Below are positions 38,401-50,239 of a DNA stretch of 64,000 bases, in pieces. Made by a program: the position numbers and the translations under genes. Below the pieces are notes generated by a model. That model worked only from the letters and a program-made list of their open reading frames with translations. It was not told the DNA's origin and did not search any database. The DNA is from Hydnum rufescens UP504 (taxonomy: Eukaryota; Basidiomycota; Agaricomycetes; Cantharellales; Hydnaceae). The stretch is from the NCBI GenBank assembly GCA_014904985.1, contig MU129079.1, positions 1 to 64,000 on the forward strand, written 5' to 3'. Every line of letters begins with the position of its first letter. The first letter of the stretch is position 1.

Positions 38401-41400
38401 TGGCTGATACATTCTGGATGAACTTGACAATATAGCAGGTGAGCCTGGCTCACTTTTGACTCAGTGTGTGGTGACCTGCTGACCCCACCAATGGCATCAA
38501 TGATGTAGCTGGTGGGCCCAGGAGTTCTCACAATTTGATGCAGGATTGCTGGCTGATTCATCATCTGGTTGCATTGACAATGTAGGAAGTGAGTAACCTC
38601 CCCCACTGCTTGATATATAGGTGTTGGCTGATATATTGCCTGTATCACAAATGTAGGCTGTATGTTGAGATCTCTTCCAATTCAATGTGAGGTCATTGAC
38701 TGATACACTGTTTGGTGGCATGGACAATGTAAGATGGTAAGATTGCATCTACCACCATTCATTGAGTGGCCCTCAGTTGTTATACTTGTGTGGCCTTAAC
38801 ACCATAGTATGTAAGTCCACATCTCAGTCTGATTCATGCACAGTGTCTGCCTGATTCAGTGTTTGGTGGCTTCTGAAAACAAGAGGGTAGGTCTGGATAC
38901 TTGAATTCCATATGTCACTGCTAGCTGATGTATCATTTCATGCTTTTGACAACACAGATGGTAAGATGGGATCCCTGAGAATTTGATGCAAGGTGCTGAT
39001 TGGTTGGTCAACCTGAACACTGTAGGATGTAAGTGCATATCACCCTCCTGGTTATGAGTTGATACATCTTTGGGTGGCATTGAAAATGTAGGAAGTAGGT
39101 GTCTGAATGTCTGAGAATTTAACACATCATCCCTTGCTGATTCATCACTTGGTGCCATTGATCACATAGCATGTAAGTGTGGATGTCATAGAATTCAATG
39201 GATTCTCCCTTACTCATTCATCATTTGGTGCCATTGACCTCATAGCAAGTATGGATGCCATAGAATTCAATGGATTGTCCTGTGCTGATTCATCATTTGG
39301 TGCCATTGACCTCATAGATTGTAAGTGTGAATGCCATAGAATTCAATGGATTGTCCCTTGCTGATTCATCATTTGGTGCCATTCACCACATAGGATGTAA
39401 GTGTGGATGTCATAGAATTCAATGGATTGTCCCTTGCTAGTTCATCATTTGGTGCCATTCACCACACAGCCTGTAAGTGTGGATGTCATGGAATTCAATG
39501 GATTGTCCCTTGCTGATTCATCATTTGGTGCCATTCACCACACAGGAAGTAGGTGTGGATGTCATAGAATTCAATGGATTGTCCCTTGCTAATTCATCAT
39601 TTGGTGCCATTGACCACATAGCTTGTAAGTGTAGATGTCATAGAATTCAATGGATTCTCCCTTGCTCATTCATCATTTGATGCCATTGACCACATAGTAT
39701 GTAAGTGTGGATGTCATAGAATTCAATGGATTCTCCTATGGTGATTCATCATTTGGTGCCATTGACCACATAGCTTGTAAGTGTGGATGTCATAGAATTC
39801 AATGGATTCTCCCTTGCCAATTCATCATTTGGTGCCATTCACCACATAGTATGTAAGTGTGGATGTCATAGAATTCAATGGATTGTCCCTTGCTGATTCA
39901 TCATTTGGTGCCATTCACCACATAGCATGTAAGTGTGGATGTCATAGAATTCAATGGATTATCCCTTGCTGATTCACCATTTGGTGCCATTCACCACATA
40001 GCTTGTAAGTGTGGATAGAATTCAATGGATTGTCCCTTGCTGATTCATCATTTGGTGCCATTCACCACATAGATTGTAAGTGTGGATGTCATAGAATTCA
40101 ATGGATTGTCCCTTGCTGATTCATCATTTGGTGCCATTCACCACATAGCTTGTAAGTGTGGATGTCATAGACTTTAATGGATTGTCCCTTGCTGATTCAT
40201 CATTTGGTGCCATTCACCACATAGCAAGTAAGTGTGGATGTCATCAAATTCAATGGATTGTCCCATGCTGATTCATCATTTGGTGCCATTCACCACATAG
40301 CGTGTAAGTGTGGATGTCATAGAATTCAATGGATTGTCCCTTGCTAATTCATCATTTGGTGCCATTCACCACATAGATTGTAAGTGTGGATGTCATGAAA
40401 TTCAATGGATTGTCCCATGCTGATTCATCATTTGGTGCCATTCACCACATAGCATGTAGGTGTGGATGTCATAGAATTCAATGGATTGTCCCTTGCTAAT
40501 TCATCATTTGGTGCCATTCACTGCATAGCGTGTAAGTGTGGATGTCACAGAATTCAATGGATTGTCCCTTGCTAATTCATCATTTTGTACCATTGACCAC
40601 ATAGGATGTACGTGTGGATGTCATAGAATTCAATGGATTGTCCCTTGCTGATTCATCATTTGGTGCCATTCACCACACAGCCTGTAAGTGTGGATGTCAT
40701 GGAATTCAATGGATTGACCCTTATGATTCATCATTTGGTGCCATTCACCACATAGGCTGTAAGTGTGGATGTCATAGAGTTCAATGGATTGTCCCTTGCT
40801 AATTCATCATTTGGTGCCATTCACCACACAGGAAGTAAGTGTGGATGTCATAGAATTCAATGGATTGTCCCTTGCTGATTCATCATTTGGTGCCCCTCAC
40901 CACATAGTATGTAAGTGTGGATATCATACAATTCAATAGATTGTCCCTTGCTGATTTATCATTTGGTGTCATTCACCACATAGCTTGTAAGTGTGGATGT
41001 GATAGAATCCAATGGATTGTCCCTTATAATTCATCATTTGGTGCCACTGACCACATAGGTTGTAAGTGTGGATGTCATAGAATCTAATGGATTGTCCCTT
41101 ATGATTCATCATTTGATGCCATTGACCACATAGGATGTAAGTGTGGATGTCATAGAATCCAATGGATTGTTCCTTGCTGATTCATCTTTTGGTGATATTG
41201 ACAACATAGATTGTAAGTCCAGACCTCTCAGAATTTGATGCATCTTCTTCACCAATTCATCTTTTCATTTCATTGACAATGTAGCAAGTGAGTCTGAATG
41301 TCTTGGAATTCAATACATCATCCCTTGCTGATTTCCTTTTTTAATGATAATGCAGCCTGTAAGTCCAGATGTCTCAGAATTCCATTCACCCTTACTTCAT

Positions 41401-44400
41401 CATGTCCCACTTGGTGGTTTTGTCCCATAGGAGGTCAGTCCACACCTCCCACTCTTGGATTTGTGATCTCTGGATAATCTCTTGTTTCACTACATCTATA
41501 ACATAGCATGTATGTCCCCTCTCTTACCATTCTGTGTATGGTCCTGGCTCATACACATCTCACTGACATTTACAATGTTAGCTTGTGAGTTCATAAATTT
41601 ATATGATGGAATAATATCCTATTTTTTGGCTGCACTCCTTATGCATGGATTTATTACAGGATAATGTAAGTTACATCTAATGTGCCAAAGCCAAATCATT
41701 CTGTGGTATTGCAGTCTCATCATTGCTCCCCTGTTATCTGGTAAATATTGTCAAGCCTCACTTCAATCATTGTCCTTATCTCTCCCAAATTTTATTAGGT
41801 GCTCAAATATTCAGGCAGTCAGGGCCTGTGTGCCCTTCCTTAAACTGTTGGTCAGTTTAGGTTCTTGTTCATTTCCCCCCTCCAGGATGTCTAAGCAACC
41901 ATTCCAGCATCACCTGCCTATTCCATCACACCAAATCTTCAGTATCTGGTGTTTATTTGTTGTCAGGGTTGTGACTAATTCTAACTGTGGAAGAGATTGC
42001 TGATCTTGGTTTGTCAACCCAGTGGTCATCCTTTGGATTCGGAGGGGGGGGGAATGCTGATTCACCTGATGCATCTCTCCCTCAAACAACAANNNNNNNN
42101 NNNNNNNNNNNNNNNNNNNNNNNNNNNNNNNNNNNNNNNNNNNNNNNNNNNNNNNNNNNNNNNNNNNNNNNNNNNNNNNNNNNNNNNNNNNNNNNNNNNN
42201 NNNNNNNNNNNNNNNNNNNNNNNNNNNNNNNNNNNNNNNNNNNNNNNNNNNNNNNNNNNNNNNNNNNNNNNNNNNNNNNNNNNNNNNNNNNNNNNNNNNN
42301 NNNNNNNNNNNNNNNNNNNNNNNNNNNNNNNNNNNNNNNNNNNNNNNNNNNNNNNNNNNNNNNNNNNNNNNNNNNNNNNNNNNNNNNNNNNNNNNNNNNN
42401 NNNNNNNNNNNNNNNNNNNNNNNNNNNNNNNNNNNNNNNNNNNNNNNNNNNNNNNNNNNNNNNNNNNNNNNNNNNNNNNNNNNNNNNNNNNNNNNNNNNN
42501 NNNNNNNNNNNNNNNNNNNNNNNNNNNNNNNNNNNNNNNNNNNNNNNNNNNNNNNNNNNNNNNNNNNNNNNNNNNNNNNNNNNNNNNNNNNNNNNNNNNN
42601 NNNNNNNNNNNNNNNNNNNNNNNNNGTTAAGTGTGGATAGAATTCAATGGATTGTCCCTGCTGATTCATCATTTGGTGCCATTCACCACATAGATGTAAG
42701 TGTGGATGTCATAGAATTCAATGGATTGTCCCTTGCTGATTCATCATTTGGTGCCATTCACCACATAGCTTTAAGTGTGGATGTCATAGACTTTAATGGA
42801 TTGTCCCTTGCTGATTCATCATTTGGTGCCATTCACCACTACAGTAAGTGTGGATGTCATCAAATTCAATGGATTGTCCCTGCTGATTCAGCATTTGGTG
42901 CCATTCACCACATAGCTTGTAAGTGTGGATAGAATTCAATGGATTGTCCCTTGCTGATGTCATAGAATTCATGGATGTCATTGAAATTCAATCGATTTCA
43001 GCTGATGTCATCATGGTGCCATTGCACCCACATAGCATGTAGTGTGGATGTCATAGAATTCAATGGATTGTCCCTTGCTATTCATCATTTGTGCATTCAC
43101 TGCATGGTGTAAGTGTGGATGTCACAGAATTCAATGGATTGTCCCTTGCTAATTCATCATTTTGTACCATTGACCACATAGGATGTACGTGTGGATGTCA
43201 TAGAATTCAATGGATTGTCCCTTGCTGATTCATCATTTGGTGCCATTCACCACACAGCCTGTAAGTGTGGATGTCATGGAATTCAATGGATTGACCCTTA
43301 TGATTCATCATTTGGTGCCATTCACCACATAGGCTGTAAGTGTGGATGTCATAGAGTTCAATGGATTGTCCCTTGCTAATTCATCATTTGGTGCCATTCA
43401 CCACACAGGAAGTAAGTGTGGATGTCATAGAATTCAATGGATTGTCCCTTGCTGATTCATCATTTGGTGCCCCTCACCACATAGTATGTAAGTGTGGATA
43501 TCATACAATTCAATAGATTGTCCCTTGCTGATTTATCATTTGGTGTCATTCACCACATAGCTTGTAAGTGTGGATGTGATAGAATCCAATGGATTGTCCC
43601 TTATAATTCATCATTTGGTGCCACTGACCACATAGGTTGTAAGTGTGGATGTCATAGAATCTAATGGATTGTCCCTTATGATTCATCATTTGATGCCATT
43701 GACCACATAGGATGTAAGTGTAGATGTCATAGAATCCAATGGATTGTTCCTTGCTGATTCATCTTTTGGTGATATTGACAACATAGATTGTAAGTCCAGA
43801 CCTCTCAGAATTTGATGCATCTTCTTCACCAATTCATCTTTTCATTTCATTGACAATGTAGCAAGTGAGTCTGAATGTCTTGGAATTCAATACATCATCC
43901 CTTGCTGATTTCCTTTTTTAATGATAATGCAGCCTGTAAGTCCAGATGTCTCAGAATTCCATTCACCCTTACTTCATCATGTCCCACTTGGTGGTTTTGT
44001 CCCATAGGAGGTCAGTCCACACCTCCCACTCTTGGATTTGTGATCTCTGGATAATCTCTTGTTTCACTACATCTATAACATAGCATGTATGTCCCCTCTC
44101 TTACCATTCTGTGTATGGTCCTGGCTCATACACATCTCACTGACATTTACAATGTTAGCTTGTGAGTTCATAAATTTATATGATGGAATAATATCCTATT
44201 TTTTGGCTGCACTCCTTATGCATGGATTTATTACAGGATAATGTAAGTTACATCTAATGTGCCAAAGCCAAATGATTCTGTGGTATTGCAGTCTCATCAT
44301 TGCTCCCCTGTTATCTGGTAAATATTGTCAAGCCTCACTTCAATCATTGTCCTTATCTCTCCCAAATTTTATTAGGTGCTCAAATATTCAGGCAGTCAGG

Positions 44401-44791
44401 GCCTGTGTGCCCTTCCTTAAACTGTTGGTCAGTTTAGGTTCTTGTTCATTTCCCCCCTCCAGGATGTCTAAGCAACCATTCCAGCATCACCTGCCTATTC
44501 CATCACACCCAAATCTTCAGTATCTGGTGTTTATTTGTTGTCAGGGTTGTGACTAATTCTAACTGTGGAAGAGATTGCTGATCTTGGTTTGTCAACCCAG
44601 TGGTCATCCTTTGGATTCGGAGGGGGGGGAATGCTGATTCACCTGATGCACCTGAAATAGAGCACACCACTGACTTGATCCAGGCTCAAATCAGGAGTGA
44701 CTTGGTGGATTATGGAGATTTTCAAGCACTGGACTCATATGCTACTGCAGACAGACTGGCAAGGATCATTGATGACTACACACCAATGTAA
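35448..44791 (+). CDS. P-loop GTPase gene with array of 3-nt exons, copy A
   Basis: Regular exons 35448-35618, 35681-35710, 35769-35938, 35996-36072, 36137-36545 and 36600-36758 (1016 nt, all phases fit). They encode an Agaricomycete-type GTPase: G1 GPANAGKTT, GIHNIDDEITYASNPAFIF then HDSGG (G3), and TKLD (G4), followed by a helical region. The last of these exons ends two bases into a codon (TG). It is followed by 64 intron-like units separated by single triplets and one sextuplet (41660-41665). Ordinary exons resume at 41715-41740 (LIIAPLLS) and 41799-41850, then about 64 nt (41886-41948, one base short here; intact at 44463-44525), and a terminal exon at 44601-44791 ending RLARIIDDYTPM. 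The phase of the terminal exon depends on a poly-G length and is not settled. The gap and false duplication lie inside the gene. Confidence 0.72.
36759..41665 (+). repeat. Tandem array of intron-like units with 3-nt spacers, copy A
   Basis: Each unit begins with GT (mostly GTAAGT, GTGAGT or GTATGT) and ends with AG (mostly CATAG, TGTAG or CACAG). Most carry CTGAT/CTAAT/CTGAC about 25-35 nt before the end. By my count 64 consecutive spacers between AG and GT are exactly 3 nt and the last is 6 nt. The first 32 units (36759-39170) are strongly diverged and 57-80 nt long. From about 39170 to 41210 units are nearly identical at 73 + 3 nt, and the last five diverge again. Example spacers: GAG at 36880-36882 and TTG at 36956-36958. 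The conserved splice signals amid divergent bodies argue for function in splicing. Continuous open frames on either strand are by-products of the 76-nt period. Confidence 0.88.
42093..42625. other. Assembly gap (533 N)
   Basis: Run of N. Open frames that cross it are artefacts. The bases just before it (42075-42092) already depart from the matching sequence in the other copies. Confidence 0.99.
42626..44640. repeat. Second assembly of 40005-42065 after the gap
   Basis: From 43191 on, the sequence matches 40614-42065 at a constant offset of 2577 with only a few differences. The first 500 bp match 40005-40560 but with many missing bases (for example triplets or GTAAGT shortened by one). This is what two unmerged contig ends look like. 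It is therefore probably not a biological tandem duplication, although a true one cannot be excluded. Confidence 0.8.
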
Positions 44792-44940
44792 TGTGGGCAG
44801 AATACATGTATCAAGTCAAGAGATATCCTCCAATGTCATTAGTTCGTCAATCCTTATCTCTGCTGGGCTGATCCACTCAGAGGTGGAGGTCAGTATCAAT
44901 GGATCAGGTGTGATACCCATGCACCACAGTGTAGGTCACA

Positions 44941-47900
44941 CAATTTCTGTAACTTAGCAGGGCCTATATCTACATGTAAACCAAAGGACTTCTTCAAGTC
45001 CCACTATAGGAAGTAATCAAGATACAGTATGTTGTTTTAAACTGTTTCAATTTTCAGGGGGTGTGAGCTTTTCCAGGTTCTCCAGCTGAAAGCATCTGGG
45101 TTTTTGAGGCAATGCAGATCTAGAGAAGCTGGCAGATGGATGAGGTGGGCTCTTCAGAAGTGCAGGAGCAGAAGAGTGACTGGTACTTGCCATGGATGTT
45201 GCCTGACTTCAGCATGCTTCAATGCTCTGCCATGGATGCACTGCCATGGACATCAAAAGTGGTCTCATGATGACAAAATTCCCTCTAAAACCACTCTTGA
45301 CTTTCTGCCCCATCCAGATGTAAACTGAGAATTTGGTGCACTAGTTTTGACACATTCAGATCCAATCCAAGATCATGCCTTGCCTGACAACTTGGTGGCA
45401 GATCAGGAGAGTGTTATATACATACAAAATGCTCAAGGGCTATGTCTGCTGTGTAGTGTAGTCAATAACAGTCCTAGGGACTAAGTCCAACTTTTTGGTG
45501 GGCCCCCAGTTCAAACCCCACTGAAGTTGAAGTTTTGTCTAAGTTCAAATTAAGCACTCACCTGGTACTCCAGCTTGCACCATGCAAAGCCTTCATGCTA
45601 TGGTGAGGGGCCATCTACATGGTATTCTGACCTGTTAATTCAGGAGTAACCAAATTAAGCAGTAATTGGCTTAAGACCTGAGGAGGGGGCTCTGGACTGG
45701 GTTTGATGCCATTAGGTGCAAGGTTCAGGAGCTGTAGGGTCTGGGGGGAAGATGTAGTGAACTGTTGTTGGAGGGATAAAACCCTACTACATAGATTCCA
45801 CTTCAGGACCCAACTACCTCCTCAAACAAATCCAATTAATTCAATTCCAATCCTTCAAATGCCTATCATTCCTTTGATTGCCATACAACATGGATTTCGA
45901 TTTTCCAAGACCCATTTTATCTCTCTTTCCTCCACCTTGTACATGAGACATTTATTTGTCCATCTCCAAGTCTTCAACAGACTACCTCAAATTGTAGTTA
46001 CTTCAAGCCCAGCCAACTGTGGCTCAGGCAATTCAACTTGCCCTGTTTGTTTGGTACTCAATCCATTATGCACTGCTCACTGCCTTGGCAGCAATATACA
46101 AGTCTGGATTATGTAAACAAGATCACCTAAGCCATTGCATCCAACTTGCAGACTGGTCACATGTTAAATAGGGGCTATTACAACACTCTCAAGGAGTAAA
46201 AGTGGAATATCTCCCTCAGTTTTCATTGGATTGACTCGTCAAAATAGTGCCCAGAAAGCCACGATTCAGCTCTTTTGAAAGATACCAAATTAATGTCTAT
46301 TGGGCACGAACTGTATTCTCCAAGTTGATTTTATTACAAGTTTCATATTGCCCTTCAGTATTTTGCAAATTTCTCCATCAGTTTTGATCCGATTTGTTAG
46401 CTACAACCACCACCAGACAGACACTAAAAATACTCATCTAATGGTACCAAGGGAAAAATGGGCGGATTAGAACTTAGTCTTCTGTGATTTGGTCTCCCCA
46501 TGTCTCACTTCATCTTTATCTCCACTTTTCTGATTACTAAGGACATTTATTACTCCGGCAGTCTATGTCCAATGGAGGGTACATCTAGGAAGACCAGTAC
46601 CACCATTTCTCAAGGGATTCTGTTCAGTAGGAGAGGAGGAATAACTTGGTTAAGCCATATTTCCCTATTCTGACTTAATTCTTGAATATCTCTTTCAGTT
46701 TTGAAGCTTTTGACTTGATCTCTTTTTCATCATTTTTGCCTTAACCCCACCTTTCTGCCAGTTACCATGCAGGGGATGCGAATTTTGATTGATTTCCCCC
46801 TCCCCCTCAGTCTCTGAAGTCTTGAAGGACAGCTGTTGGCAACAGGGTGACTTCCAGAATACACCTAGTATTGTTCATCCTTTGGATAGGCCCTCAAGAG
46901 GAGAGCCATCAGTGTGATTTCTGAATTAAATCCTCCATTCATTCATTGTTAGAGCAAGCCTGCCCTAGCAAGACAATTTCTCAACCTCAAGGCCTTTCAT
47001 TCAATCAGACCTTAACCTATGGATTGACTCCATGGCCCTCTCCTTTTGTCCTCAATTCAATAATCTTGGACTGTGGCATAGCCTCTTAGGAGATTCCTGC
47101 TTACACCATGAGGATGGGGATCTGACAGACAGGTTCCCCATTGGGTGTTGGGAGGCCACATGTCAGTTCCACATGTAGTCGAATGAGTCAGGTGACTCCT
47201 TAGGAGAATGTGAGTTCATAGTCTGGACTGCCTGATGCTTAAAGGGCAGTGTGCTGAAACAGCACACTGCTGTTAGCAGGTTAGAGCAGAAAAAAGATAC
47301 ATTTTTGGTAATACCTGGGCTGGCTATACAAGTCTGCTTACATAAAGGAGATGAATACTAGCTAAAGCTGGGGCAGCACCAAACTCCTGTGGAGAAGCTT
47401 TCCACCAGTGTTTGGTTGTGACATAGAAAAGAAAGGAAATAATAAGAGAGCCTGAAGTGCATTTGTGATTGTGCAACTAGGAGCATTGGTAAAGCCAAGT
47501 GCCAGCTGGGCTTATATACCACTAACATGACCACCCTCCCCCCTACCCTCCTAGTTGTTGAGAGGAGACTGTTTACATGTATTTATGTTGAGTAACTTTC
47601 CTAAGACTCTTTTCAGTCACTGCCATAGCCTCTCTTTCAACACTAGTCATGCATGCAAGAAGGTGAAAATTTCCTTTTTCAGAGAATTCTGGAGAATCTT
47701 CTCCTAACCCACTCAAAGCTTGTTACATCACTTAAAAAAGATAATTTATGAATTATTTACTTACATTTCTGCTACCTAAAGATCATATCTAGCAACTTAT
47801 CCCTCCTCAACTTGTGCCAGCATTGAGTTCTTTCCAGTTTTGCATCCAGGTGGTGTTGAGTTATGTTCAAAATAAATTGTGCTGAATTCTGGGTTCTCAG

Positions 47901-48600
47901 TTTTACATCCAGATGGGGTGGAAAGTACTCAACTCTCTAAAGCCCTCTCTTATGTAATCAGTAGTGGTAGCAAGCACCAGTCCCCAACTCCTTGCAACTA
48001 AGTGAATCTGCAGTCTGAGTCATGCAAATAGTGGGGAACAATGTCTGGGTCATGATAGCTGTGATTGGGTGGTAAGGTACAAAGAAGGTACAAAGTTGCA
48101 TGTAGAAAGATGACTGTACAAGAAAGAAGATGATTGACAGTGTGTCTGAATGGTGAAGGGCATGAAATCAAGACTGGGAGTTGAGTGTAGGTTGTGCATA
48201 CCAGCACTTCCTCAATTCTCTACCTTGGGATTTGTATGTCAAAGGTGCAACATATGTAGGGCTGTCATGTGAGGTAGCCATAGTTTCATCATTGATTGGC
48301 ATATTGCAGTGGACTTGGTTCAGTGTGATAGATCAGGTGGTGGAGGCAGATGCATGTGAAGAAGTTGGGTGTGAAGTATGAGTGCAAGGTGCTGCATGAG
48401 AAATGGAAACATAGTCATTGGAATCCATTCCTAAGCATTTCTGTTTTGTAGGGGATGGCTTCAGAGAGACATAGACTGCAATCTGCAGACAAAGTGAAAA
48501 TTATCATGGGCAGTATATAGGGGGCTCTACTTGGTCAGTCGTTATTTCGGGTCTTCCCAGGGTTCTCCAATACATGAATGAGAGGGGCCTAACTATGTAA
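44941..48600. other. Intergenic, no gene seen
   Basis: AT-rich unique sequence. Open stretches at 45104-45328, 45703-46116 and 47998-48381 have no recognisable features and no plausible exon chain. A phrase AATATCTC..TCAGTTTT recurs near 46207 and 46686 with a weaker form near 46370, possibly old duplicated pieces. Confidence 0.4.
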
Positions 48601-48663
48601 AAAAGCCAGGATATCCTGGGAGGTGTACCAGGATACAAAAAAATAAGGGCCCCATGCAGTGGC

Positions 48664-48850
48664 AAGGGGACCGGGGTGTCCCCATGGTAGCGCTGTGCAG
48701 CAGAACGGGGTGTGGGTGTCCCCACAACAGCCCTGCGCAGCGGACGGGGTGCAGGGTGTCCCCACAACAGCCCCATGCAGCAGATGGGGTGCAGGGTGTC
48801 CCCGCAAAAGCCCGATGCAGTGGACGGGGTCTGCGGGGTGTCCCCACAAT
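48664..48850. repeat. GC-rich minisatellite, unit about 40 bp
   Basis: About 4.5 copies of a unit like GGGGTGCAGGGTGTCCCCAC followed by AACAGCCCCATGCAGCAGAC. The surrounding sequence has several GGATATCC/GGATGTCC motifs (palindrome CCAGGATATCCTGG at 48606-48619). Overlapping open frames on both strands are produced by the repeat. Confidence 0.85.
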
Positions 48851-49265
48851 ACGTAATATATTAGTTATGTATACTCAGGTGGCAGTGGTATATGGGTCAC
48901 ATTGATTTCCATTTTGGGAGTTATGTAAGGGTTGAGGGTTCAAGACCCACCAGGGTGTATTCTTTTGTGACACTTTACATAATGGCCATTGACACCTTGA
49001 TTTGTAATGCATTATGCCAGGACTTCCTAGGATGTCCCAGGTATTGTAAATATGATATTTATATATATACAGGAACCCCCTAGGATATCCTGTGTTACAG
49101 AGCCTCTTAGGTCCTACCAACACATATATTGGTTTCCCCCTAATTAGGGCCTGAAACTAACAGCCTAGGCTGAGGGGGCTTCACGGTAACAAAACTGGAG
49201 CAAAACTGAGACAAAAGTGAAAAATGAAACTGGAGCAGAACTGGAAAATCTTGGCAAAACTGGCA

Positions 49266-49318
49266 CAAAACTGGCAGTTTTGTCTTGGGCCTCCAGAGGC
49301 CCAAAACTGCCAGTTTTG
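49266..49318. repeat. Hairpin in AAACTG-rich tract
   Basis: CAAAACTGGCAGTTTTG and GGGCCTC are mirrored by GAGGCCC and AAAACTGCCAGTTTTG, with a 5-base indel. The flanking 49186-49330 is rich in AAAACTG words. It could be a transposon end or a transcript terminator-like fold; no other support. Confidence 0.6.
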
Positions 49319-50239
49319 AAAAACTAAAACTGGGCCAGGCACCAGGTTTTCCCACTCTCAAACTCCACTCCAACTGTACAGTTCATTTCTGCTAGATTTC
49401 CCTCTGCACTCCTTACTTTCAACTCTAGTCCTTATGGGAAAAAGGAAGGCAAATGAAGATTTGGAGGCAACCTTTGTTCCCAAGGCTTCATGTGTCAAGA
49501 AGTCATCTCTCAAAGCTGCTGCTGCAGAGGAGTCATCTTCGTCTTTCAAGACAGCATATGTTGGTGTCCATGCATGAGAGCACAACTATCACATGAGTGC
49601 GCTCACTCCCAACTGCATTGTCAGAGAGGATTAGCTCGATCAAGGGTCACAGGATGGGCATTGCTATCATAGCTTTTTTCCTGGCAGATGAATCAGCCAA
49701 GCGAGTAGTCCAGGGAGAGAGCAGATGCAACAAGAAAACCAGAATCCAAGCAAGCAAAACAGAGAGAAAGCAAAGAGTGGGAAGAAAAAGGCTGAAAGAT
49801 GAGTGACCTAATTGGTGTTGAGTCCAAGGCTATTGCTGCAATAAACCCCTCAAAAAAACTGAGGCATGTGAGTTTCCAGGAATGCCCAGATACATAATCA
49901 GAGGCGCCCACTTGTATCTACATATAGAATGTCTCGCAGGGTGAGTCCCCCCAAGTTTTCTTCATTGTCTTTTGGCGCTTCTCTTTTCCTATGGCATCTC
50001 CTAACTTAATGACTCCATCTAATCGCCTCTGAATCCCTTCAATGTGCTTTGGATGAAAATCCATCCCCTTGCCTGTGATTTCTGTGTAAATTTCGTCAAA
50101 GTTTCTTTTCAGGGATTGAATATAACTGGCTTTGAAGCATGCCTGGATGAAAAGGTACTTAGCCTTGATGTAGAATTATTATTATGAAGGAAATCACCTG
50201 ATTAAGCCCATCAATGTCAGCAAATGGGCTCTCGTGTAC

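Noticed and set aside
39170..41215. Array resembles a CRISPR (near-identical repeats with short variable spacers)
   Set aside because: The variable part is only 3 nt, the repeats carry GT, branch-site and AG signals, and the genome is eukaryotic.
36900..41300. Long continuous open frames on both strands inside the arrays (for example 38095-38430 minus, 39179-39364 plus, with repeating FNGLSLADSSFGAIH)
   Set aside because: They follow the 73 + 3 nt repeat period, run through splice-like signals, and are not conserved as frames in the diverged units.
41987..42932. Open frames of 196-311 codons across the N run
   Set aside because: Most of their length is unknown sequence; they are artefacts of the gap.
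48504..48905. Five overlapping frames rich in Gly, Pro and Thr
   Set aside because: Produced by the 40-bp GC-rich minisatellite; every frame is open because the unit lacks stops.
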